NCBI RefSeq assembly: GCF_000419445.1
Contig: NZ_AULK01000002.1
Location: forward strand, 1-64,000
Direction of reading: 5' to 3'
DNA length: 64,000 nucleotides
Source of the DNA: Gryllotalpicola ginsengisoli DSM 22003
Lineage (GTDB): Bacteria; Actinomycetota; Actinomycetes; Actinomycetales; Microbacteriaceae
Part shown: positions 8,294 to 16,697 of the stretch, in pieces
How positions within the stretch are numbered: position 1 is the stretch's first letter
Layout: the number at the start of each line of letters is the position of its first letter
Position numbers and translations under genes: made by a program
Notes under the pieces: model-generated
Told to the model about the DNA's origin: nothing
Seen by the model: the letters and a program-made list of their open reading frames with translations, nothing else
Database searches by the model: none

Positions 8294-9484
8294 GTGGAAA
8301 CCATCACGACAGATGTCGCAGTCGTCGGCCTCGGCGCATTCGGATCGGCCGCGTTCTGGCGGCTGGCGGCCCGGGGCGTCGACGTCGTCGGCATCGAGCG
8401 TTTCGGGCTGGGGCATCCGCTCGGGTCCTCGCACGGGGTGACCCGGCTCTTCCGCGTCGCGTGCCAGGAGCACCCCGGCCTGTCGGCCGTCGCGCGCAAA
8501 TCCCTCGAGCTGTGGACGGCGCTGGGCGCCGCGAACGACGAGGTGTACGTGAACCAGGTGGGCTGCGTCTCCTCCGGGGCGCCGACGTCGCGGCCTGTCG
8601 CCGGCGCGGCCCTCGCCGCGAAGACGGCGGGCCTGCCGGTGACCCACCTGGACCACGAGCAGTTCACCGCCGCCTACCCGATGTATGCCGAACCCGGCAT
8701 CGATGAGAACACGGTCGCCGTCTTCGACCCGGAAGCAGGGATCTGCTACCCCGAGCGTGCAGTGCGTGCTCAGGGCGAGGCGGGCATCGCGGCAGGAGGG
8801 CGCGCCCTGCTCGACACCCGAGTCACGTCGATCGAGTTCACGGATGCCGGCGTGCGGGTGCTCACCCCCACCGTGATCATCGAAGCGAAGCAAGTGATCG
8901 TGTCGACCGGGGCCTGGAACAAGAAGCTGCTTCCCGAACTTCCGCTGGGGCCGCGGCGCACGCCGCTGTTCTGGTGGAAGCCGAAGGACGACGCCACGAG
9001 CTCGTTCGACCTCTCGAGCTTCCCCGCGTTCATCCACGAGCTGCCCGACGGCCGCCATCTCTGGGGTCACGGCTCGAGCGAAGACCACCTGATCAAGATC
9101 GGCATGGAGGACAGCGAGGCTCCCTTCACCGCCATCGACGCCGACACGGTCGACCGGTACGTCCATCCGCACGAGGACATCGACCAGCTCTCCTCGTGGA
9201 TCGCCGACACTTTCCCCGAGATCGACCCCACTCCCGTGAAGGTGATCCCGTGCATGGTGACCAACTCGCCCGACGGCCAGTTCCTGGTCGGCCGACCTGG
9301 AGACGACCCGCGGCTGATCATCGCCGGCGGTGACCACGGCCACGGCTTCAAGCACGCCGCCGGTGTCGGCGAACTGCTGGCGCAGCTGGCGACCGGCGAG
9401 GAGTTGTACGCCGACATCGAGTTCATGAACCCCAACCGGTTCGAGGAAGTCGCGGCGGCGCGGCGGGTTGCGACGGCGGTGTGA
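8294..9484 (+). CDS. FAD-dependent N-methyl-amino-acid/sarcosine oxidase-like protein, flavin-linking Cys present
   Basis: This 396-residue paralogue of the preceding gene has the same architecture: dinucleotide-binding GLGAFGSAAFWRLA near residue 10, acidic IGIERF, and C-terminal GGDHGHGFK. Cys320 (VIPCMVTN) sits where monomeric sarcosine oxidase and N-methyltryptophan oxidase carry the 8-alpha-S-cysteinyl-FAD linkage, so this copy is the likelier covalent flavoenzyme. The catalytic product would be the demethylated amino acid, an aldehyde and peroxide. GTG at 8294 is supported by AAGGAGAG at 8279-8286. It overlaps the SDR gene by 4 bases (GTGA), implying translational coupling. Confidence 0.87.
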   Translation: METITTDVAVVGLGAFGSAAFWRLAARGVDVVGIERFGLGHPLGSSHGVTRLFRVACQEHPGLSAVARKSLELWTALGAANDEVYVNQVGCVSSGAPTSRPVAGAALAAKTAGLPVTHLDHEQFTAAYPMYAEPGIDENTVAVFDPEAGICYPERAVRAQGEAGIAAGGRALLDTRVTSIEFTDAGVRVLTPTVIIEAKQVIVSTGAWNKKLLPELPLGPRRTPLFWWKPKDDATSSFDLSSFPAFIHELPDGRHLWGHGSSEDHLIKIGMEDSEAPFTAIDADTVDRYVHPHEDIDQLSSWIADTFPEIDPTPVKVIPCMVTNSPDGQFLVGRPGDDPRLIIAGGDHGHGFKHAAGVGELLAQLATGEELYADIEFMNPNRFEEVAAARRVATAV

Positions 9485-10173
9485 GCGGCGGCGTCGCACT
9501 CGTAACCGGAGCGTCGCGCGGCATCGGCAAGGCCATCGCGCTCGAGCTGTCGTCGACGCACACGATCATTGCCGGCGCCCGCACGGCCGAGGCACTCGCG
9601 CCGCTGCGCTCGCAGCTTCCGGATCTAGTTCCGTTCGTGTGCGACCTTGGGTCGGAGGCGCAGACCGCGGCGGCCGTGGCCGAGCTGGGCCTCACCGAGC
9701 TGGACGTGCTGGTCAACTCCGCCGGCGTCGCGGACGAGAGGCCGTTCGACACGTTCACGCGCGAGGACTGGCGGAAGCAGTTCGAGGTCAACGTGTTCGC
9801 CGTGGCGGACCTGACGGCCCGCCTGCTGCCGGCCCTGCGCGCGGCGCGCGGAACGATCGTGATGCTGAATTCCGGTTCGGGGCTGTTCTCCTACGCAGGC
9901 GGCTCCGTCTACACGGGCACGAAGTTCGCCCTGCGCACGATGGCCGATTGCCTGCGGGAAGAAGAGCGCACGAACGGGGTTCGCGTCACCTCCGTCCATC
10001 CGGGCTATGTCGATACCGACATGGGGCGGGGCGTCATCGAGCGCAAAGGGCCCGGGCAGACGTTCGTGCAGCCGCGGACCATTGCGAGCGCGGTGCGACT
10101 CGCCGTCGATGCGCCACCCGAAGCGCAGGTGGAGATGCTGTCCATCCGGCCGTCGAGAGGAACAGTTCTATAA
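9481..10173 (+). CDS. Short-chain dehydrogenase/reductase
   Basis: This 230-residue classical SDR has an NAD(P)-binding motif TGASRGIG (residues 9-16), a Rossmann Asp in VCDLGS, NSAGVAD, a catalytic Ser within LNSGSG and YTGTK (YxxxK). It is the last gene of the importer-oxidase operon and is coupled to the oxidase by a GTGA overlap, so it probably processes the aldehyde or keto product of the oxidases. The substrate is unknown. Arg at positions 13 and 38 (near ARTAEAL) would favour NADP(H), which is inference. Confidence 0.88.
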   Translation: MSGGVALVTGASRGIGKAIALELSSTHTIIAGARTAEALAPLRSQLPDLVPFVCDLGSEAQTAAAVAELGLTELDVLVNSAGVADERPFDTFTREDWRKQFEVNVFAVADLTARLLPALRAARGTIVMLNSGSGLFSYAGGSVYTGTKFALRTMADCLREEERTNGVRVTSVHPGYVDTDMGRGVIERKGPGQTFVQPRTIASAVRLAVDAPPEAQVEMLSIRPSRGTVL

Positions 10174-10238
10174 GGGTGGGGCGAAATGTGGGCACGCCGG
10201 AAGCACAGTATTCGAGCGGCATACCTATCGCGGCACTC

Positions 10239-11702
10239 CTAGAACGGCGCGTCGTCGTCAACGGCGTCGTCGTCTGCGGCGCGGGCGGAGTGCGGGGGCG
10301 ACGGGGCGATCGGGATCTCGGGCTCGGTGCGGTAGTGACGACCGGTCGGTGAGATCCACTCGAGGATTCCACCGGCGTACTGCATGAGGCCCCACCCTGC
10401 CTCATGCTTGACATGGTGATGGTTCGCGCACAGGCAGGCCAAGTTGCCGAGCCGGGTGGGGCCGCCGCGGGCGTAGGCGATGGTGTGGTCGACCTCGCAC
10501 TGCTCGGCCGGAACATTGCACCCGGGCGCGCGGCAGTGGCGGTCGCGCAGTTGCACGATGCGTTTCAGCTCGGCGGGCACCCGGTAGGTCTTGCGGTCGA
10601 AGTCGACGATCGCGCCGGTGATCGGATCGGTGAGGATTCGACGCAGGCTCGGAGCCCGGGCGACCAACTCGCGCGCCTTGACCGGGTCGATCATGCCGAT
10701 GCCGGAAATGCTCGCCGGCGCGTCACCGCCCGCGAGCGTTGCGGCGGGAATGAGCACGCTCACAGAGATCGGCGCGCGGGCGGCGATCGTGGCACAGGTC
10801 GCGCTGCCCCCAGCCGCGATGACAGGGGCGGCGCCCTCGTCGGCGTTCTCAGCAGTGCCCGCGCCCGCCCCACCTGTCACTGCGCCGATGGTCACTGTGC
10901 CGTGGGCGAGCACTTCGACGAGCACGTCGGCTTCCAGCTGCCGCAGCGTCCGAGTGTCGCCGTGCGCTTGCGCCTCGTGAGCGGCATTGCGCATGCCGGT
11001 AGCGATCACCGCGGCATCCGTCGCATCAAGATACGCCGTCAACCACGCCATGCCGTCGCGGGCGCCCTCGACCCGCACGTGGCGCGCGGCCACCGCGCGC
11101 TCGTGACGGTCGGGGAGGGGCTGTGACTGCACCGTGTCGGCGATCAGCCGAAGCCGATGCTGAAACTGCCCGACGGACAGTTTTCGCGCCCACGGCATCG
11201 CCTCGCGCTGCACCGCCTCGCGCGCCGCATCATCGAGATCGGACGTCTCGCGCACGATTGCCTGCGCATGACCCAGCGAGATCTCGCCCGACTGCAGTGC
11301 CGCCAGCGCGACCTCGCAGTGCTCGATGAGCTCCCACGCGCCGCCGAGCTGGGCCGCCGCCGTGCGCGGACTGACGCGGGTCGCGGCTGCTACCTCCATC
11401 GCAGCAGCACGCCACCGCAACTCGCGGCAGCGCTGCTCGCTCACGTCGGCGCCGGTCGCCAGGGCATCCTCAGCATCGATACGCGCCTTCTCGAGGGCGT
11501 CGTCGCCCACGTGCCAAAGCTCGATCTGGCGCTGTGCCTGCAGCTGCGCGATCTGCGCATCGAGCGCCTGCACTCGTCGCAGCCGATCGGCGCAGAGGTC
11601 TTTCAGAACGAAATCGAGCTCGATCATGTCTGACGCGTCGACGGCGGAATCAAACACATGTTCTGAACTCATAGAGTCAAGGGTAGAGGGCGCCCCTGAC
11701 AT
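10239..11702 (-). CDS. DUF222 protein with HNH endonuclease motif (13E12 repeat type)
   Basis: This 487-residue protein belongs to the multicopy actinobacterial DUF222-HNH family. A DUF222 domain (about 50-370) is followed by a HNH/ββα-metal motif: CRAPGCNVP, CEVDHTIAYARGG, LACLCANHHHVKHEAGW (about 415-460). Paired Cys residues probably bind structural zinc, and DH...N...H is the nuclease core. The family is often called mobile or repeated, but its role is unproven. ATG at 11702 is preferred: GGGAG lies 6 bases upstream; an in-frame GTG exists at 11753 and another ATG at 11672. It is convergent with the SDR operon. Confidence 0.85.
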   Translation of the reverse strand: MSGAPSTLDSMSSEHVFDSAVDASDMIELDFVLKDLCADRLRRVQALDAQIAQLQAQRQIELWHVGDDALEKARIDAEDALATGADVSEQRCRELRWRAAAMEVAAATRVSPRTAAAQLGGAWELIEHCEVALAALQSGEISLGHAQAIVRETSDLDDAAREAVQREAMPWARKLSVGQFQHRLRLIADTVQSQPLPDRHERAVAARHVRVEGARDGMAWLTAYLDATDAAVIATGMRNAAHEAQAHGDTRTLRQLEADVLVEVLAHGTVTIGAVTGGAGAGTAENADEGAAPVIAAGGSATCATIAARAPISVSVLIPAATLAGGDAPASISGIGMIDPVKARELVARAPSLRRILTDPITGAIVDFDRKTYRVPAELKRIVQLRDRHCRAPGCNVPAEQCEVDHTIAYARGGPTRLGNLACLCANHHHVKHEAGWGLMQYAGGILEWISPTGRHYRTEPEIPIAPSPPHSARAADDDAVDDDAPF

Positions 11703-11753
11703 TGGCCGCTCCCGGCGGCGTGGTTGTGAAAAAGTATTCGATACTCGTCCCAC

Positions 11754-12518
11754 TCACGCCCCGACCCAACACTCCCACAGCGCGACGTCGACGAAGCCGA
11801 GTCGCTCGTACACGCCGTGCCCGGCACCGCTGGACTGCAGCCAGGCCCACGACGCGCCGGAGTTGCGGGCATCCGCCACGATCGCGGCGGTCAGCGCAGC
11901 GCCGTACCCGCGTCGCCGCGCGTCGGGAACCGTCGCGACGTTGAAGACGCCCACGCTGACGCCGCGGCGCAGGCCGAGCCCCGTCACCACCGGTTCGCCG
12001 GCCACCGAGCCGACGTAGTAACCGAGGTCGCGGTCGCCGGCAAGCGGCGGCGAGACGAGAGGCGCGAAGACGCTCTCGGGCGCACCGAAGCCGGCGGCCG
12101 CGACCCGCGCGTGCAGGTCCGCCTCCTCGGCCCGCAGCCGGCGCACCTCGAGCTCGGGCACCTCCGGAGCGTTCGGGGTCGCGTCGAGACGCATCAGCGG
12201 AAGATCCGCATCGCGGGTCAAACCGCGCGCCCGCGCGAGCTCGGCGAGGGCGCCGGCCCCGACGGGGAACTGCACGCAGTGCGGCAGTCCCGCCGCGGCG
12301 ACGCGCTCGAGCATTCCCATGACCAGGCCGGCGTCCCCACGCCCGGTGCCCTCACCGGCGGCACGACACCACACCCCGTTGAGCGTCGGAGCCGGCAGCC
12401 CGGTCACGGCCGCCAGCATGCCCGGCCCCGGCTCCGCCCACCCGCCGGGCAGACGCTCGGCGAGCCACGCCCACGCATCGCAGAGCGCAGTCTCCGTGGC
12501 GGTGGGCAGGTCATTCAC
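11754..12518 (-). CDS. GNAT family N-acetyltransferase
   Basis: This 254-residue protein's C-terminal half is a GNAT acetyltransferase domain (acetyl-CoA P-loop near VATVPDARRRGYGAAL, about residues 185-200; YERLGF near 235). The N-terminal half (LPGGWAEPGPGM, LNGVWCRA) resembles the FR47/GCN5-like two-lobed members. The acceptor is unknown. GTG at 12518 is chosen because GGAGAG lies 6-8 bases upstream. The start overlaps the upstream TetR stop by 8 bases, so the two genes form an operon and the acetyltransferase is probably under TetR control. Confidence 0.82.
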   Translation of the reverse strand: MNDLPTATETALCDAWAWLAERLPGGWAEPGPGMLAAVTGLPAPTLNGVWCRAAGEGTGRGDAGLVMGMLERVAAAGLPHCVQFPVGAGALAELARARGLTRDADLPLMRLDATPNAPEVPELEVRRLRAEEADLHARVAAAGFGAPESVFAPLVSPPLAGDRDLGYYVGSVAGEPVVTGLGLRRGVSVGVFNVATVPDARRRGYGAALTAAIVADARNSGASWAWLQSSGAGHGVYERLGFVDVALWECWVGA

Positions 12519-13200
12519 GATCTCTCCTTCGCTTGACGGATGCCCCGTGCCCGTCGAGCACCAGCCGCTGAATGCCCGCGCGCACCCAGTCGCGGTAGGC
12601 GCGCTGCGACCAGCCGAACTGGCCGACCAGGTGCTCATAAGTCTCGTGTGCGACCAGCAGTGAGAGCGTGGCCGCCGTCTCGTCGAGAGCGGATGCCTCG
12701 ACGACACCGCGCTCGACCAACCAGCCTGCAGCCAGACGGATGTCGTCGCGCCGCCGCTCCAGCATCCCGTGGAACATCTGCGCGATCTCGGGGTCGGCGT
12801 CGGCAGCCGAACGCACCGCACGCCAGATCGCCGACGACCGGGCGATGCCTTCGGTCACGGTGTGCACGTAGTCGTCCATCACCCGGCCCACGTCGGCCTG
12901 CGCGAAGATGCGCTGGAACGCCTCGCGCTCGCCTAGCGAGTGCTCGCCCTCCTCCCCGGCGAAGGTCACCTCGAACGCGGCGGCCAGCAGCGCCCGTTTG
13001 GGGCCGGCCAGGTTCACAGACTCGACCGACACCCCGGCGCGCTCGGCGATCCCGCGCATCGTGGTGCGCTGGTAGCCGAGCTCGGTGAACAGTTGCGCGG
13101 CGGCGCCGACGATCGCCGCGCGGGTGCGGCGCGCCTGCTCGGCCCGGCGCGGGAACGAGCGCGCCCGGCCCCCGGGTGCGGGGCTTGTCGTCGTCGGCAT
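12511..13200 (-). CDS. TetR family transcriptional regulator
   Basis: This 229-residue protein has the TetR helix-turn-helix at about 28-70 (IVGAAAQLFTELGYQRTTMRG; IAERAGVSVESVN) and an all-helical ligand domain. It is divergent from a macrolide-type glycosyltransferase and co-transcribed with a GNAT acetyltransferase, both drug-modifying enzyme classes, so it may repress a small detoxification cluster. A TAGTG-AATA-CACTA dyad overlaps its start codon. The recognition helix reads SVESVNLAG rather than the more common tyrosine-bearing form, hinting at an unusual DNA site. Confidence 0.88.
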   Translation of the reverse strand: MPTTTSPAPGGRARSFPRRAEQARRTRAAIVGAAAQLFTELGYQRTTMRGIAERAGVSVESVNLAGPKRALLAAAFEVTFAGEEGEHSLGEREAFQRIFAQADVGRVMDDYVHTVTEGIARSSAIWRAVRSAADADPEIAQMFHGMLERRRDDIRLAAGWLVERGVVEASALDETAATLSLLVAHETYEHLVGQFGWSQRAYRDWVRAGIQRLVLDGHGASVKRRRDRE

Positions 13201-13213
13201 AGTGAATACACTA
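13200..13213 (+). promoter_or_regulatory. Candidate TetR operator
   Basis: TAGTG-AATA-CACTA, a 5-bp inverted repeat with 4-base spacer, overlaps the tetR start and lies 47 bases before the divergent glycosyltransferase start. It could repress both. Confidence 0.5.
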
Positions 13214-13260
13214 GCGCTGTAATCAATGGAGCGGCGGCGCCGCCTGAGAGGGGAAAACCC

Positions 13261-14580
13261 GTGTCATCCGTTCTGCTGTGCGCCACCCCGAACTACGGCC
13301 ATGTGACGCCGATGCTCGCCATCGGCCGCAACCTCGTCGACCACGGCCACGACGTCGCCGTGGTCACCGGCTCGCGCTTCGGCGACGCCGTGCGTGCCGG
13401 CGGCATGACCCACGTGCCGCTGACCGGCCCCGCCGACTACGACGACCGCGACCAGGCGTCCTTCCTGCCCGACCGCGAGAAGTACCGCGGCATCGCGCAG
13501 GCGCAGTACGACATCCAGACGATGTTCATCCGCACCATCCCGAGCCAGTACGCGACCGTGCAGCAGGCGATCGCCGAGCGCAGCTCCGACGTGGTGATGG
13601 GCGACATCGCCTTCCTCGGCGTCGCCCCACTGCTCACCGCCGGCCCGAGCGGGCGGCCGCCCGTGATCGGCATCGGCGTGCTGCCGCTCAGTTACAGCAC
13701 TCCCGAGGTCGCGCCGTACGGCATGGGGCTGCAGCCGGGGCGGTCGGCGGCGACGCGGCTGCGCAATCGGATGCTTCAACTGCTGCTCAGCAAGGTCGTC
13801 TTCCGCCGCACCCAGCAACTCGCGCAGCAGATGATGGCCGAGGTCGGTGCTGCGCCTCTGACCGGCTGGGTGATGGACTTCACCGGATCCTTCGACCGCT
13901 TCCTGCAGCTGACCGTGCCCGAGTTCGAGTATCCGCGGGCGCTGCCGCCGTCGGTCGAGTTCGTCGGGCCGGTGCTGCCCGCGTCGGCGGGCGGCGGCGC
14001 GGCGCTGCCCCCGTGGTGGGGCGACCTCGCCGCGGCGGGCTCGGTCGTGCACGTCAGCCAGGGCACCATGGACAACCGCGACCTCACCCGCCTGATCATT
14101 CCGACGATTCGCGCGGCGGCCGACAAGCGCGACCTACTGCTCGTGGTCAGCACCGGCCGGGCCGACGGCGAAGCCGAGCTCGTCGCCGCCCTCGGAGAGC
14201 TGCCCGCCAACGTTCGCGTCGCCGCCTACTTGCCTTACGACCGGCTGCTGCCGCAGGTCGACGTGATGATCACCAACGGCGGCTACGGGGGAGTGCAGCA
14301 GGCCCTGGCCCACGGCATCCCGCTCATCGCCGCCGGAGACACCGAAGACAAGCCCGAGGTCTGCGCCCGCATCGCCTACAGCGGAGCCGGCGTCGACCTC
14401 AAGACCGGCACCCCGACGGTCGAGGCCGTGTCGGCAGCGATCGACCGGGTGCGGGCCGGCGCCGGGTACCGCGCCGCGGCCCGCCGCATTGCCGAGTCGA
14501 TGGCCCGCTACGACGCGCTCGCCGCGATCGAGCGCCACGTGGTGGCCGCCAACCCGGTGGTCGACTCACGCGAAGCGTGA
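13261..14580 (+). CDS. UDP-glycosyltransferase of the macrolide/GT1 family
   Basis: This 439-residue GT-B enzyme would transfer a sugar from a nucleotide donor to a small hydrophobic acceptor. The N-lobe begins LLCATPNYGHVTPMLAIG (acceptor side with the catalytic His19-type residue in YGH). The C-lobe carries the donor motif MITNGGYGGVQQALAHGIPLIA (about 335-356, quoted in part); the usual HGG is NGG. GTG at 13261 follows AGAGGGG. Divergence from TetR-GNAT suggests antibiotic or xenobiotic glycosylation. The last codons (SREA-stop) come from a family B repeat that begins at 14559. Confidence 0.82.
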   Translation: MSSVLLCATPNYGHVTPMLAIGRNLVDHGHDVAVVTGSRFGDAVRAGGMTHVPLTGPADYDDRDQASFLPDREKYRGIAQAQYDIQTMFIRTIPSQYATVQQAIAERSSDVVMGDIAFLGVAPLLTAGPSGRPPVIGIGVLPLSYSTPEVAPYGMGLQPGRSAATRLRNRMLQLLLSKVVFRRTQQLAQQMMAEVGAAPLTGWVMDFTGSFDRFLQLTVPEFEYPRALPPSVEFVGPVLPASAGGGAALPPWWGDLAAAGSVVHVSQGTMDNRDLTRLIIPTIRAAADKRDLLLVVSTGRADGEAELVAALGELPANVRVAAYLPYDRLLPQVDVMITNGGYGGVQQALAHGIPLIAAGDTEDKPEVCARIAYSGAGVDLKTGTPTVEAVSAAIDRVRAGAGYRAAARRIAESMARYDALAAIERHVVAANPVVDSREA

Positions 14581-14637
14581 ATGGAGACCAAAGGTCCGCG
14601 GGTCTCCATTCACCCGCTTGCGCGGATGAGTCGACCA
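14559..14637 (+). repeat. Palindromic repeat family B, copy 2 (overlaps the glycosyltransferase 3' end)
   Basis: GGTCGACTCACGC, GCGTGAATGGAGACC, GGTCTCCATTCACCC and GATGAGTCGACC form the double hairpin. The glycosyltransferase stop codon TGA (14578-14580) lies in the first arm. Confidence 0.85.
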
Positions 14638-14651
14638 GCGGGCGATGGCTG

Positions 14652-14783
14652 CCGAAACGACGCAAACGGATGCTTCGCCCCAGCCATAACCGCATCTACT
14701 GTCGTCTCAGCGAAACCCCTTCCGCCGAAATCGCACTCGTTGCGGGTATGTGCGGCGTGAAGCATCCGTTGGTGCTGTTTCGG
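14652..14783 (+). repeat. Long spaced inverted repeat (family D)
   Basis: The left arm (CCGAAAC..C...AACGGATGCTTC) pairs with a right arm about 95 bases later (GAAGCATCCGTTGG..CTGTTTCGG). Both arms contain the abundant octamer ACGGATGC/GCATCCGT. It fills most of the 254-bp gap before the luciferase-like gene; no gene is seen there. Confidence 0.55.
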
Positions 14784-14834
14784 TGAGACGCCGGGGGCGG
14801 AATCACCGCACCCGCCCCCGCGTTGGCACGAGAG

Positions 14835-15887
14835 ATGACCGCGCTCGCCGATGTTCCCCTGAACGTGCTCGACCTCGCGTGGCGGGGCTATGGCCAGACG
14901 AATGCGGATGCGGTCGCCGCATCCGTCGCCATAGCCCGCCGTGCCGAAGAGCTCGGCTATCACCGCTACTGGTTCGCCGAGCACCACGGCATGCCGGGCA
15001 TCGCGTCGAGCTCGCCGGCGGTGCTGATCGGAGCCGTCGCCGCGGTGACCGAGCGCATGCGCGTCGGCTCGGGCGGGGTGATGCTGCCCAACCACGCTCC
15101 GCTCGTCGTCGCCGAGCAGTTCGGCACGCTCAAGGCGCTCTACGGCGACCGCATCGACCTCGGCCTCGGCCGCGCGCCCGGCACCGACGGCGCCACTGCG
15201 CTCGCGCTGCGCCGCACCAAGGAGGGCCTCGACGCCTCCACCTTCCCGCAGGAGCTGCTCGACCTCATCGGCTTCTTCCACGGGGGCATGTCGCCCGAGA
15301 ATCCGATGTCGAAGCTGCTCGCCGTGCCCGGTCTCGGCGACGCCCCCGAGATCTGGCTGCTCGGATCGTCGGGCTTCTCGGCCCAGGTCGCCGGCGCGCT
15401 CGGGCTGCCCTTCGCGTTCGCGCACCACTTCTCGAGCGACCACACCGAGCAGGCGCTCGGGCTGTATCGCGAGGCGTTCCGCCCCTCCGAATTCCTCGAG
15501 GCGCCGCACGCGATGATCGCGGTGACCTTGATCACGGATGAGTCGCCCGACGTCGTGCGTCGCGAGATGCTGCCCGGCGCGATTTCCTTCATCCGGATGC
15601 GTCAGGGCCACAAGCCCGAGCCCGTGTCGGTCGATGAGGCGCTGGCCTACGAGTTCAGCCCGCTCGAGCTGGAGTTCATCGCGCACCGCAACGCCCGCCA
15701 GGCCATCGGGACGCCTGCGGAGGTGAAGCGTCAGCTGCTGGCGCTGCTCGACTCCACCGGAGTCGACGAGTTGATGCTGCAGCCGGCCGGCGCCACCGCC
15801 GCCGGCCGCGTGCACTCGCTGGAGCTCGCGAAATCGCTCGCCTCTCCCTCGGCCTCTTCCGCCTCTTCCGCCTCCTCCGCTGGTTGA
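14835..15887 (+). CDS. Luciferase-like (LLM class) flavin-dependent oxidoreductase
   Basis: This 350-residue FMN-dependent monooxygenase-type TIM barrel is related to the MsnO8/alkanal-monooxygenase-like group: [13 protein letters not shown] at the start, [44 protein letters not shown]. Reduced flavin probably comes from a separate reductase; the substrate is unknown. ATG at 14835 is chosen over TTG at 14823 (better family fit). The last residues are a Ser/Ala-rich tail encoded by TCTTCCGCC repeats, and the TGA stop is within the GGTTGAGTAG of a family A repeat, so the native C-terminus may have been replaced. Confidence 0.87.
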   Translation: MTALADVPLNVLDLAWRGYGQTNADAVAASVAIARRAEELGYHRYWFAEHHGMPGIASSSPAVLIGAVAAVTERMRVGSGGVMLPNHAPLVVAEQFGTLKALYGDRIDLGLGRAPGTDGATALALRRTKEGLDASTFPQELLDLIGFFHGGMSPENPMSKLLAVPGLGDAPEIWLLGSSGFSAQVAGALGLPFAFAHHFSSDHTEQALGLYREAFRPSEFLEAPHAMIAVTLITDESPDVVRREMLPGAISFIRMRQGHKPEPVSVDEALAYEFSPLELEFIAHRNARQAIGTPAEVKRQLLALLDSTGVDELMLQPAGATAAGRVHSLELAKSLASPSASSASSASSAG

Positions 15888-15970
15888 GTAGGCCGCGACG
15901 CGGCCGTATCGAAACCCCGTCCCCACCTCGCCGGCTGAGGAGCCCGCGGAGCGGGCGTCTCGAAGCCCGC
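15882..15970 (+). repeat. Two family A palindromic repeats
   Basis: 15882-15916 is the GGTTGAGTAG...GTATCGAAACC form; 15933-15970 is the GGCTGAGGAG...GTCTCGAAGCCC form. The first supplies the stop codon of the luciferase-like gene. They are followed by a family B element, so the 242-bp gap to the MarR gene is made of repeats. Confidence 0.85.
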
Positions 15971-15988
15971 CGCCCGGGTCTCCCCGCT

Positions 15989-16128
15989 GGTCGACTCGCC
16001 GCCGGAGGCGGCGAATGGAGACCTGCGGCCCTCGGTCTCCATTCACGCTGCGCGTGAGTCGACCGGCGGGGCCGCTGCGCGTGAGTCGACCGGCGGGGCC
16101 GCTGCGCGTGAGTCGACCGGCGGGGGCC
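15989..16128 (+). repeat. Family B palindrome followed by a triplicated 27-bp arm
   Basis: The family B double hairpin spans 15989-16064. Its last arm is amplified as three direct units of 27 bp starting at 16047, 16074 and 16101 (each begins GCTGCGCGTGAGTCGACC; the third has one extra g). The array ends 2 bases before the MarR stop codon. Confidence 0.85.
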
Positions 16129-16129
16129 G

Positions 16130-16597
16130 CTACCGCACCTCGGGCTCGTTCTTGTTGTAGCGGGCGAGCAGTTCTGCGAACTCGGCGACCTCCGCGTCGC
16201 TCCAGTCCGCGAGCCGGTCGAACATCGCGGTGCGCTGCGCTTCCTGCGCCGCGTTCAGCTGAGCCTTGCCGTGCTCGGTGAGCCGCAGCTCCCGGCCGCG
16301 CTGCCGCACATCCTCGGTGTGCGGGGCGTACTCGACGAGCCCGAGCTCGAACAGCCCGGCCACCTGCCGCGACACCGTCGACCGGTTGAGGTGGAAGCTT
16401 GCGGCGATGTCGGTCGCGCGGCAGCCGGGGGTCGAGCCGATGAACTGCAACAGCGAGTGCTCGACGAACGTCAGGGGAGCCGCGAGGCGCCGGGCCCGCG
16501 CCGTGCTGCGACGCGTGATGACGCTGATCTCTTCGAAGATCTGCCCGAGCAGCTCTGACCGGGCGGCCTTCGGTTTCGGGTTCTTGGTGCTGGCCAC
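16130..16597 (-). CDS. MarR family transcriptional regulator
   Basis: This 155-residue protein has a winged-helix domain (TFVEHSLLQFI; GCRATDIAASFHLNRSTVSRQV, about 60-85; wing with VRQRGRELRLTEHG). It probably represses the divergent efflux-type membrane protein gene and itself through the CAGTTG-N7-CAACTG site. GTG at 16597 is used; a TAGGTT -10 box (complement of 16604-16609) lies 7 bases upstream, so its mRNA would be leaderless. The 3' end abuts the 27-bp triplicated repeat. Confidence 0.87.
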   Translation of the reverse strand: MASTKNPKPKAARSELLGQIFEEISVITRRSTARARRLAAPLTFVEHSLLQFIGSTPGCRATDIAASFHLNRSTVSRQVAGLFELGLVEYAPHTEDVRQRGRELRLTEHGKAQLNAAQEAQRTAMFDRLADWSDAEVAEFAELLARYNKNEPEVR

Positions 16598-16657
16598 ACC
16601 GTGAACCTAGTGCACCGCTGACCGGGGCGCACCATGCAATAGTGCCCGCTGCGCAAT

Positions 16658-16676
16658 CAGTTGTGAAATGCAACTG
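16658..16676 (+). promoter_or_regulatory. Candidate MarR operator
   Basis: CAGTTG-tgaaatg-CAACTG is a perfect 6-bp dyad placed at the -35 position, 6 bases before the TAGACT -10 box of the efflux gene. Binding here would block that promoter. Confidence 0.6.
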
Positions 16677-16681
16677 AAGTG

Positions 16682-16687
16682 TAGACT
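16682..16687 (+). promoter_or_regulatory. -10 box of the efflux-type membrane protein gene
   Basis: TAGACT ends 10 bases before ATG 16698, giving a leaderless or nearly leaderless transcript. Confidence 0.5.
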
Positions 16688-16697
16688 GGCGCCCCTG

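Noticed and set aside
16047-16128. Three regular 27-bp units considered as a CRISPR array
   Set aside because: The units are contiguous without spacers, derive from a family B hairpin arm, and no cas genes are present.
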